Shown here: piece by piece, positions 55,018-64,000 of the stretch
How the letters are laid out: every line of letters starts with the position of its first letter
How positions within the stretch are numbered: the first letter of the stretch is position 1
Assembly: GCF_027172205.1 (NCBI RefSeq)
Contig: NC_070614.1
Location: 34,834,001 to 34,898,000 of the forward strand
Direction of reading: 5' to 3'
Length of the DNA stretch: 64,000 nt
Origin: Podarcis raffonei
Taxonomy: Eukaryota > Chordata > Lepidosauria > Squamata > Lacertidae
The notes under the pieces: model-generated
Told to the model about the DNA's origin: nothing
What the model saw: only the letters and a program-made list of their open reading frames with translations
Databases searched by the model: none
Position numbers and translations under genes: made by a program

Positions 55018-55218
55018 TTTCAAATCTAGCTTAGTCGCTTCTCATCAGTTGAGCAAAACAAGGTAAGGAAGAAGGAAATACACAGATCGGTCCCCCAGTA
55101 GAAACTCAGTCTTCGAGGGTCAGCATTCAGACCTTCCAAGCTTTCTCTGAGGACAGGCCAACTTGCACGCCAAAGCAAGATGGCCACAGTGAAACACATT
55201 GAGAGAAGGTAGGGTGGG

Positions 55219-58200
55219 TCACAAAAGGACATTGGTTAAGGCCAGGAGAAGGAGTGGAATCAAGAGGGTAGCCAAACTGGTATGGACATCAGTGGCTGCC
55301 AATTTCTCATGTGTAGTGTCTTCAATCCAGTCCATGAAGGAGGTGACTAAGGTGTAGATGCCAGGTTGAGAGCTCTCCACACAACCAAATGTTATGCTCA
55401 CTCCCGTCAGGAACCAGACATCATTCTGCTGACAGACTAGAGGTCCCCCTGAGTCGCCCTGCCAAGAAAAGGAGACAGGGTCTCCATTACTCTCTTGAGA
55501 AGAGGCACCAAAATGCACAGAGGGTTTGATAACCTGAAACAAATTGCATGAATGTGTTTATTTATCACACTGGTGTCCATTCCTGTTTCTCATTTTCCAA
55601 GTTTGAAGTTCAGTTCTCCACATTTCCACATCAGCTTGCAACTGTTTTTAATAAAAAAAAAGTCCTCATGAAATTTAATCAGCATTTGAGAGCAAATTTC
55701 TCCTGATATGAATATTTTTGTACACCATTTTGCCTAATATGCACATTTTTTGCAAAGCAATTGCCTCTGATATAATTCAATTTTACATGTTATTTTGACT
55801 AACGTATGTATTAACGCACACACTTTGCTTTGGCACATGCATTTTTGTACATATTACTTGACTGGGGAACTACACTGCCAAAAAAGCCCCCCCAAAACAT
55901 ATTTCAAAGGATGGCTGTGTTTGTTTTGCAAAGTGCAAATAAGGTAGCTTTGCCTTAAATGCAAACCGGGGAAAAAAATTCCCTTCTCTATCCTAACAAA
56001 CTGGCATTATATTATGTGACATATTGCTGCTATTCTTTGAGATAATATAAGATCAACACCACTGCCTGTATTTCTGGACTCTCTTGGAGTGTGGTGGGAT
56101 GGCACTGTCATGACACATACCGCAAAATTTACCACTACACCACCGTCTATATTTTCCAGGGCTGGACACTGCTACTGAAAACAAGTTTTGGTTCGGCTGC
56201 GATGACCACAAACTCACAATATTTCTGCCATCGTAGCCTCACAGGCTGCTCCTGTCCCCGCCCTGCAATATCCTACATCATTGCTATAATACTCTGGTTC
56301 ATGATTCTTACAAAGCAGGCATGCATCCCAACTTCTGAATACCCAGCACAGATCATGTCATCATAGATGAACCTGTAGCCCTTGGGGATGGTCTTGTCAC
56401 TACTTATGTTGTGATAGACTCCATTGCAGTCTTCAGCTTCTACGATCAGCACTTCCACCTTCTGTAGGGTCTGAGTGACTAGGGAGCCTTGGGCAAAAGA
56501 AAGGAAGCATAAGGCACAGTCTCAAATTTCACCAGACAACATTCATTACAGCCTTACTGGTTTTTAAGAGCCGACCAGCACGTAGTTTGCTGGTTTGGAA
56601 CACAAAGTTGCCCAGCTTGTAAAGGATGGGCATGTTCTGAATCAGGCTTCATTCCCCACAAAAATATTCTGCAGCTCAGTGATACAGATCACGCTAGCTC
56701 TTTCATCAAATCACAACAAAGTGATTAACAGTGATACCTGCATTGCTAGGGGATGGACTAGGACTCTTTGGGTCCCTTCCAACTCTACTATTTTAGGATT
56801 CTATTGGGAACCAACTTGTGGTCAATAGCACTTCCACCAGGCTGGAAGGCCAGCTCACTAGCTGTGCAACTATGCCCCTAAGAAGTGAGGGACGGGCCAG
56901 AAGAGGAGGTGGCCTGTATCCACCTGCATCCTTTGGGTCATGCTCTCTGCCAAGGCCAGGTAGAACTTAAGACTGGCTTCAGGGTGAGGTTCGAGCTGGG
57001 CACCAGGCAGCATCAAAGCTGAATGCAGGGACCCAGGCTATGCTCCACAACCACAAAGCTGCTATGTTGATTCAGCAGGGAGCAAGCTGAGTCTCAGCCC
57101 TCTAGAATAGCAGCACAGCTGAGTCTTCATGGTGAACCCCACACATCCTGGAAGATGCTACCTTGCTTAAAGGAGACCAGCTCTCTCCACTAGCCTCATG
57201 CTGTGATGGGGTTGGGTGAGTCTCTGGTCACGCTTGGCCCTCCATGGAGTCTTCCCAGTCCAAAGATGGCAGTGCCACCTCCTTTGGCTGGGGTCATGCT
57301 GGCCCTACAGGTTCCTCTGGTAGAACTGCTTCTGGGGACACTGAAACCTGGTCCCTGACCATGCTTTCCCCTACTTGTGATCATTGTTATGGGGCGCTCC
57401 TGCCATCTTCCCAACTTCTTATCAACACAGATTCCTGTCTTCCTAGTCAATATGATTCCCAGCCTCCTGCCTAAACCCTTCTTCTCCCCTAAAGCCACAA
57501 AGCAGTGCCACCATCTCCAATAAAGAGCATGACTTAGCAAGACCCCAGGCTTGTTCTTACCTCCTTTAAAGGGGACGCCCCAGCCAGCAATCCAGCACCT
57601 CATCCCTCCGTAGAAGACAAAAGGTTGAAAAGTATTTGGGAGGCAGACAGGCAAAATCATTTTGGAGAAATGCACTGCGTTTGCCAGCTGCACCAGAGCA
57701 ATATCGGCACTAAGGCCAACTCCAGCATAAAACGGGTGTACTATGATCTTGTTGACACTGGATGAGAACATGGCAGCTGTGGGTGCAGTGAGCTCATATT
57801 CCCCCAGGTTTACTCTGTACTCACGTACATTCAGTGGCCTGTGGGAGACAAGGAGCCATCAGTGACTTGCGCAGTGGAAAGGCTTGTGTTCAAATCCTTA
57901 CTCAGCTCTGAAGTTCACTAGAAATCCTTTGGAAAGGAGCCCACTCTATCTTCAGAGGGTTGCTGGGAGGCTAATCATCAAGTAGTTTCCTCAGAAGAAA
58001 ACCCCCCACACACACACACACATATAGGATTTGCTTCCATAGAAACAGGCTTAGATTTTCAGAGAAAAATGGATGAAGTTCCCAAGCGCTGTTCCTGGCT
58101 TCTGACACATGCTCTAAACCATTATAATACACCAAATAAGGCTTTAAATCAAGCAGACACTGTGCACTCTCCTTCCTTGGAGGTTTTTAAGCAGAGGTTG

Positions 58201-61200
58201 GATGGCCATCTGCCATGGATGTTTTAGCTGAGATTCCTACATTGCCGGGGGTTGGACCAGATGATCCTGAGTGTCCCTTCCAACTCTACAATTCTATGAA
58301 TCAGTTGCCAGCATAATAGTGTTAATTCTGCATTTGACATGATGAACTCTTAACTATGAGTAACTATTATAACTATTATTAATGTTGTATTTTATTAAAG
58401 TGAATTAATATTACACTTTAGAGAGTCACATTTCAAGTTGTTAACTCTAAACATAGTTTCCAAATTTTGCCATTTTTGGTATCAGCAACATGGACTTCTT
58501 TCACTGAAGAATTTCAGTGGTGATGCTGGATCACATGGTGTTGATGATGATTTGTAATCAGGCCCTTCATCCCAAAGGAGCTCAGGGTGGCAAATAGCAA
58601 AATGTTAAAACAGTGCAAATTTAAAATCAAGTAAAAGCATTTAAACACAATTTAAAACCGTCTAAACGAATTTAGAGCCTCTAAGAATCCTTTAAAAGCA
58701 ATTACATTCCCTCATCAAATTCAGGGTTGCCATGACTTGTACCTCTCGGCCATCAAATGCCTGAGTCAACAGGAATGTTAATAAATTTCAAATGAAACCA
58801 ATACAGAGGGAAACAGGAGCATCTCACCAGGGAGGGCATTCCATAAATGGGGAACCACCAGTGAGAAGTCCCTGTCACACCGTGTCATAGATCAATGCTA
58901 ACTGGGCAGCAGCCAGAAGTGGCACCACCAACAGGGCCTCCCGGGCCAATCATATGGCTCAAAATGGTTGATTAGACAATAATAATAATTTATTATTTAT
59001 ACCCCGCCCATCTGGCTGGGCTTCCCCAGCCACTCTGGGCAGCTCCCCACCGAATATTAAAAACACAATACAGCATTAAGCATTAAAAACTTCCCTAAAC
59101 AGGGCTGCCTCCAGATGTTTTTAAAATGTAAGGTAGTTGCTTATTGCCTTGACATCTGATGGGAGGGCGTTTCACAGGGCAGGCGCCACTACCAAGAAGG
59201 CCCTCTGCCTGGTTCCGTGTAACCTCACTTCTTGCAATGAGGGAACCACCAGAAGGTCCTCTGTGCTGGACCTCAGTGTCTGGGCTGAACAATGGGGGTG
59301 GAGACGCTCCTTCAGGTATACAGGACTGAGGCTGTTTAGGGCTTTAAAGGTCAGCACCAACACTTTGAATTGTGCTCAGAAATGTACTGGGAGCCAACGC
59401 AGATCTCTTGGGACCGGTGTTATATGATCTCAGCAGCCATTCCCAGTCACCAGTCTAGCTGCTGCATTCTGGATTAATTGCAGTTTCCGAGTCACCTTCA
59501 AAGGTAGCCCCATGTAGAGCGCACTGCAGTAGTCCAAGCAGGAGATAACAAGAGCATGCACCACTCTGGCGAGACAGTCTACAGGCAGGTAGGGTCTCAG
59601 CTTGCATACCAGATGAAGCTGGTAGACAGCTGCCCTGGACACAGAATTAACCTGTGCCTCCTTGGACAGCTGTAAGTCCAAAATGACTCCCAGGCTGCGC
59701 ACCTGGTCCTTCAGGGGCACAGTTACCCCATAATAATGGTTGGCTGCACTGATCTTCCCAACAGGCTGCTTTCAACTCACCCATCAAAGCAATGGGCAGC
59801 TGTCACCACCCACTGAGATGAGATCAGGCTTCCACCGCACACATGTACCCTGTTCCTTCGGATGCTGACGGTCCACGGCCATTCCCCTTCATCAGCTTCC
59901 TGCCACCCAGATAAACGAGCGGTGTGCTTCACTTCAGGCTGGCCGCAGGCTGCAGGAAGGAACCCGGAGCAGTCAGAGGGGCAGGGAGCAAAGCTAAGAT
60001 TGATGAATACCTGCCCCTTGTAGCTATGGACTCACATATCTTCCTCACCTGGTTGAGCAGAATTTTTATTGGTACCTGCAAAAGGAAAGAAGGCAGGAGT
60101 CAAGAAGGCAGGGTGGGAAATTGTGAGCATTAAGGTGGAGCAGTGGTGGCTGGTCCCCTTTGGGACTGATAGGGTGGGAGGCAAGGAGGCCAACAGTAGG
60201 TGGTGCCAGAGCTGGCAGAGCCAACTAATTTTCATTTTGCCCCCATCCTCCTCCCTACTGAATTCTACAAGGGGCAACACCAAGGAGGAGAAAGCTGCCA
60301 GTTAGTGCTACCTTCAGGACTAGAAGCAAGGAAGGAGAATGAGACTTTGTGCTGACCACCAGGCAAGGGCTTTTTCCACCAGGCAAGGGCTTTTCCTACC
60401 TGCAGGGGGCAGGGGGAGAGCCAGTGTGGTGTAGTGGTTAAGAGCGGTAGACTCGTAATCTGTTGAACCGGGTTCGCGTCTCCGCTCCTCCACATGCAGC
60501 TGCTGGGTGACCTTGGGCCAGTTACACTTCTCTGAAGTCTCTCAGCCTCACTCACCTCACAGTGTGTTTGTTGTGGGGGAGGAAGGGAAAGGAGAATGTT
60601 AGCCGCTTTGAGACTCCTTAGGGTAGTCATAAAGCGGGATATCAAATCCAAACTCTTCTTCTTCTTCTTCTTCCCTGGAAAAGACCCTGATGTTGGATAA
60701 GATTGAGGGCACAAGGAGAAGGGGACGACAGAGGATGAGATGGTTGGACAGTGTTATAGAAGCAACCAACATGAATTTGACGAAACTCCAGGAGGCAGTG
60801 GAAGACAGGAGCGCCTGGCATGCTCTGCTCCATGAGGTCACAAAGAGTCAGACACGACTAATCAACTAAACAACAACATTATGTTATTGATATTTATTAT
60901 TTATAAGACACTTTGTGTGAATGAAAAGTGGCATAGGAAGGAAGGAAGGAAGGAAGGAAGGAAGGAAGGAAGGAAGGAAGGAAGGAGGCAGGCAGGCAGG
61001 CAGGCAGCTGGGGTTTGCCTGAGGGTAGACTGATGTGATGGATAGCCTCCATGGAGATGAGCCCGCAGGAACACCAAGCTGGTCTATGGTGAAGTGTGGC
61101 CATGTCAAGAGCATGACAGAGCAAGTCACTAAAAAGCCACAAATGGCCAAAAGGAGATACCTTGGGAAGCTTCTAACACAGCAATGAATCTGCCTCTGGG

Positions 61201-62072
61201 GTGTTGATAACAAACATATTCTGAGTTTGGTAGCACAGAAATAGGTGCACGGAGGAAATCCAAACCTCCCAAAAGTCATTGAAAGGCAGACCATGTTTTG
61301 GTCCAGCTAAGACTTAGCCACAAGTCTGATCATACAGTACCAGAAAACAGAATTCAAGTCCTCCCACGTTCCAGACTCTGGGCTCCAAATACACAAAGAC
61401 ATCTCTTTTTCAATCACACATTAGAGTTGCCAACCAGATTCTGGCAGGGTCCCAGTGCATTTGATTTCTGCTTGCAAGGGATCAACAAGTGAAATCTTCC
61501 CCAATATTGCATCTCCAAAAGAAAAGCAACCCATTTGAATGTTTCGATAAGATGCAGTGGGTCTGACAAGGGCAAAAAGTGTTCCCAGAGCAGAGGATAT
61601 AGTTTAAGTATTTGGGGCCCTGGATCTCATTTCTCAAGGCCCCTTAATTCCCACCAAACTTTCACCCCATCTACTAACACAACTGCTTTAACAGCTAGAG
61701 TCCGCACCTAAGAATCTGCATATCCCCTGGCTTCTAGGGCCTCTTGCTATGACCCACTGTCCTCTCAGTTAAAGTATCCTTGCCCTTTCTCAGTTACTTT
61801 CTCAGTTAAAGTATCCACTTTGTATCCCAACCCCAATTCCTCTCCCCCCCCCCCCAAGAGAATCCAGGAGTCCTGGATCATTCCTTCCCAAAAACAAGCA
61901 AAACTGGCAGCTCAGATGGGACAAGAATGGCTGCCATTCCTGGAGGGAAAGAGAACAGGGGTAGTTGTCACATTCCCAGGGGACCACACAGACGAATATA
62001 CACCACTCCTGATGCCTTACCTCTCAGCAACAGGAGGAGGAGCACAATCTGGGAAGAGCAGAAACTCAGCAT
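55219..62072 (-). CDS. Gene 5: serine protease homolog with altered activation site and S1 pocket (313 aa)
   Basis: Minus-strand exons in coding order: 62072-62021, 60075-60049 (27-nt micro-exon), 59949-59781, 57838-57561, 56487-56312 and 55458-55219; phases 1-1-2-1-0, open throughout. It has a signal peptide ([18 protein letters not shown], ends near residue 17) and a hydrophobic GPI-type tail ([15 protein letters not shown]). The triad is kept: His79 (TAAHC), Asp128 (ADIAL), Ser237 (GDSGG). Unusual positions: the activation site reads R38/LSGW instead of IVGG; His231 replaces the Asp at position 189; Phe234 is at position 192; and the 214-220 segment (residues 254-260, VSITFGC) lacks the usual S-W-G and is one residue shorter than in gene 4. 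Trypsin specificity is therefore not expected. It may be a protease with a new preference, a weakly active zymogen or a non-catalytic binder. Intact splice sites and frame argue against a pseudogene. Confidence 0.88.
55600..55990 (-). repeat. AT-rich dispersed repeat, reverse
   Basis: 'ttgactggggaactacact', 'catttttgtacatattac' and 'taatatgcacattttttgca' place it in the family at 2290-2560. Confidence 0.5.
56740..56805 (+). repeat. CR1-type 3' end, degraded
   Basis: 'gggtcccttccaactctact' and 'ggattctat' match the end of CR1 LINEs. Confidence 0.5.
58225..58305 (+). repeat. CR1-type 3' end
   Basis: 'ccgggggttggaccagatga' ... 'ctacaattctatgaatc'. Confidence 0.65.
58550..58975 (-). mobile_element. 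Older CR1/L2-group LINE 3' end, reverse
   Basis: 'ggagctcagggtggcaaata' and 'gggagggcattccataaatg' are diverged matches to the 3' region of the LINE families above. Confidence 0.5.
58977..59732 (-). mobile_element. 5'-truncated CR1/L2-group LINE, intron 3 of gene 5
   Basis: Reverse copy of the family at 8418-10471, with (AAT)n at 58977. The C-terminal RT region ([20 protein letters not shown]) is visible. It ends about 48 bases from the donor of the His exon of gene 5. Confidence 0.85.
60416..60675 (+). repeat. tRNA-derived SINE with (CTT)n tail
   Basis: Near-identical to 49211-49470. It runs directly into the Bov-B fragment that follows. Confidence 0.8.
60676..60880 (+). mobile_element. 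Bov-B (RTE) LINE 3' end
   Basis: The frame shows [13 protein letters not shown] and the 3' signature 'gtcagacacgactaatcaac'. It is 5'-truncated. Confidence 0.8.
60935..61010. repeat. (GAAG)n/(GGCA)n microsatellite
   Basis: About a dozen GAAG units, then GGCA units, in intron 1 of gene 5. Confidence 0.9.
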
Positions 62073-62829
62073 AGTCCGGGCAGCCCTGGATCATCCAACT
62101 CTGATGCCAACCAGAGAAGAGACTGCTGGGCTTGGCTGCTTAGTCCAAGCAACCTTTGCAGGATCAGTGCACCAGGGAAAGGGCACAACCCAAGAGCTGG
62201 TGGTTATTGTCCTGGTGGAGTCTGCTTAGCTGTTCTTTCAACATCTACCACTCCATTCACGATATTTATTTGCAGAAATTTCTACACCACCAATAATGAG
62301 AAAAAGGATAATGTTGGTGAACAGCATAAAACAAACAATAAAATATGACAGTGATAATACTGAACTATCTCATAGGTGGGGGGTTAGGAGAAATGAGGTA
62401 ATATAGAATTTGGGGAAATAATATAAAATTTGGAGGACTGATACAATACAGTATTTGGGGGATGGCTTCTGATCACAGGTTGTGGTCTGCCCTGCCCTCT
62501 ATTTAAGCCAGCAAAGCACAACCGCTGTGCTACAAAACCCAACAGGTAAATGATCTTCAGCTCTGCCCGCAGTAGCACTCAGTGTAAACTCAAACACCAT
62601 CCCATCTCCTCCCAGCCTTTATCCACATCCCAGCCCTAAAGTTGTCAAGGCCCCCAGCACCCCAAGGCCTGAAGGGCAAGGGGGTGGGGCTTGTGGTGTC
62701 ATGATGAGGCAGAGCCACATGATGTCAAAAAGTTGTAAACCCCTGAAAGTCAAAACTCTGCTATAAGGTAACAGCAGCAGGCAACGGGGGAGATGAATCT
62801 GTCATTTCAGCTTTTCCCAGTCATTACAC

Positions 62830-63130
62830 ATTCCCTCCTCAAAAATGAACATTTCTCCTAATATTTGTATAGTTGTGCACAATTGTTCCTAGTAGAGGCA
62901 TGTTTTACAAGCAAAACCTCCTTAACAGAATGCATTTTTTGTACATTATTTTCACTAATACACACATTTTTGGATGCACATTCTTTTGAAGAGCTGCATC
63001 TGACTATTCAGGCAAGTGCAATTTTCAAAGGAGACAGCTGTGTTCCTATTCACATATTGGTTCAGAAACTTCAATTCATTCATTTTTAACCTATCCTTAC
63101 TACAGAATGCATACCAGATTGCTGTTGAAA
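62830..63130 (-). repeat. AT-rich dispersed repeat, reverse
   Basis: 'aatgaacatttctcctaata' and 'gaatgcattttttgtacatt' match the family at 2290-2560 in reverse. Confidence 0.5.
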
Positions 63131-63263
63131 CTCTTATTCCCATTCCAAGATAAAGAACAGCAACTGACACACACGGGATATGAGGGAAACTTATGCCAGT
63201 TCCTTTTGGAGGGTTTACCACTGCTACTGACCCACTCATGGGGGCTATGAGGTCAATTTAGTA

Positions 63264-63505
63264 CAGTGGTACGTCGGGTTAAGTACTTAATTCGTTCTGG
63301 AGGTCCGTTCTTAACCTGAAACTGTTCTTAACCTGAAGCACCACTTTAGCTAATGGGGCCTCCTGCTGCTGCCGTGCCGCCGGAGCACAATTTCTGTTCT
63401 CATCCTGAAGCAAAGTTCTTAACCCGAGGTACTATTTCTGGGGTAGCGGAGTCTGTAACCTGAAGCATATGTAACCTGTAGCGTATGTAACCCAAGGTAC
63501 TACTG
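63264..63505. mobile_element. TA-type miniature transposon, diverged
   Basis: CAGTGGTACGTCGGGTTA at left and AACCCAAGGTACTACTG at right. TA is kept at left only. Same family as 18840 and 37930. Confidence 0.75.
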
Positions 63506-64000
63506 AATCTGCAAGCTGCCTTGAGTCCCATCAGTGAAAAAGGTGGGGTATTAATAAATTTATTATTACTATTATTATTATTATTAGTTATGCCAGGTTA
63601 CTGCTCAAAGTGAATTGAGCATGCATAAGAGTTTGGACTAGATGACCCACAGAGCCCCTTCCAACTCTACAAGTCTATGATTCTTTGATCTCTTCCTGCC
63701 TATTTTCTTCTCTCACACATGCAATACACTTCTTGTTGTCACCAATTCCAAGATACTTGAATCAGGAGTGCCAACTTGGTCCCGCGACTGTGGGTGCCCA
63801 GGGCCGTGGGTGCCATGCAACATGCATGGCCTTGGCACCGAAACTTGTGGGTGCCAGGTCCCTTCATGGGGATTTTTATGGGTGCTCGGGCACCCAGGGC
63901 CCCAGGGAGTTGGCACTTATGACCTGAACCACTCCCAAGTCCAATCTTTGTTTCTAACAAACAAAACAATACAACTGCTTCAAACCAAAGTGGATAGAGT

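Larger units (their letters stand above)
62073..64000. other. Upstream region of gene 5 and right flank
   Basis: No further protease exon or promoter motif was recognised. It contains a reverse AT-rich dispersed repeat (62830-63130), a miniature transposon (63264-63505) and a CR1-type tail (63625-63690). Confidence 0.4.

Noticed and set aside
60935-61010. Regular short repeats as a CRISPR-like array
   Set aside because: They are plain GAAG/GGCA microsatellite units without spacers in a vertebrate genome.

Overview
The window is nuclear DNA from a squamate reptile, most likely a lizard. Evidence: intron-containing vertebrate genes, Sauria-type tRNA SINEs with a Bov-B-like tail, Bov-B/RTE, CR1/L2-group and L1 LINEs, hAT and TA-flanked (mariner/pogo-like) miniature DNA transposons, and a Ty3/Gypsy element. 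Coding sequence is a small fraction; most of the rest is recognisable or suspected repeat.

The genes form one tandem cluster of five S1A (trypsin-fold) serine proteases of the prostasin/testisin/marapsin (PRSS) type. Each complete gene has the same six coding exons: signal peptide, a micro-exon, the activation site plus catalytic His, the catalytic Asp, the S1-pocket exon, and GDSGG plus a hydrophobic C-terminal tail typical of GPI-anchored members. Intron phases are 1-1-2-1-0 throughout. Gene 1 (+, 1053-6541; its first two exons lie outside the window), gene 2 (+, 21382-26805) and gene 3 (+, 33620-43138) point right. Gene 4 (-, 46034-53958) and gene 5 (-, 55219-62072) point left, so genes 3 and 4 converge. 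The + genes have a 21-nt micro-exon and the - genes a 27-nt one, which suggests two sub-lineages. Genes 1-4 look like trypsin-specificity enzymes (Asp at position 189). Gene 5 keeps the catalytic triad and an open frame but has His at position 189 and LSGW in place of IVGG at the activation site.

Genes 1 and 2 come from a recent duplication of about 6-7 kb (about 689-7940 against about 23163-29337). Both copies carry the same dead extra last exon downstream, so that relic predates the duplication. A decayed signal-peptide exon at 17760-17816 marks another lost member. My hand comparison finds mostly amino-acid-changing differences between genes 1 and 2, densest in exon 5.

Repeats by region: 8161-13966 is a degraded Gypsy element with a young, 5'-truncated CR1/L2-group LINE inserted next to its 3' LTR. 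16290-17486 is a nest (LINE tail, hAT-like element, retroviral-type LTR). 18141-19420 is an L1 ORF2 fragment split by a miniature transposon. 51242-52733 is a three-layer nest (SINE, hAT, hAT) with two clean 8-bp target duplications. LINE 3' tails repeatedly end in (ATT)n microsatellites.
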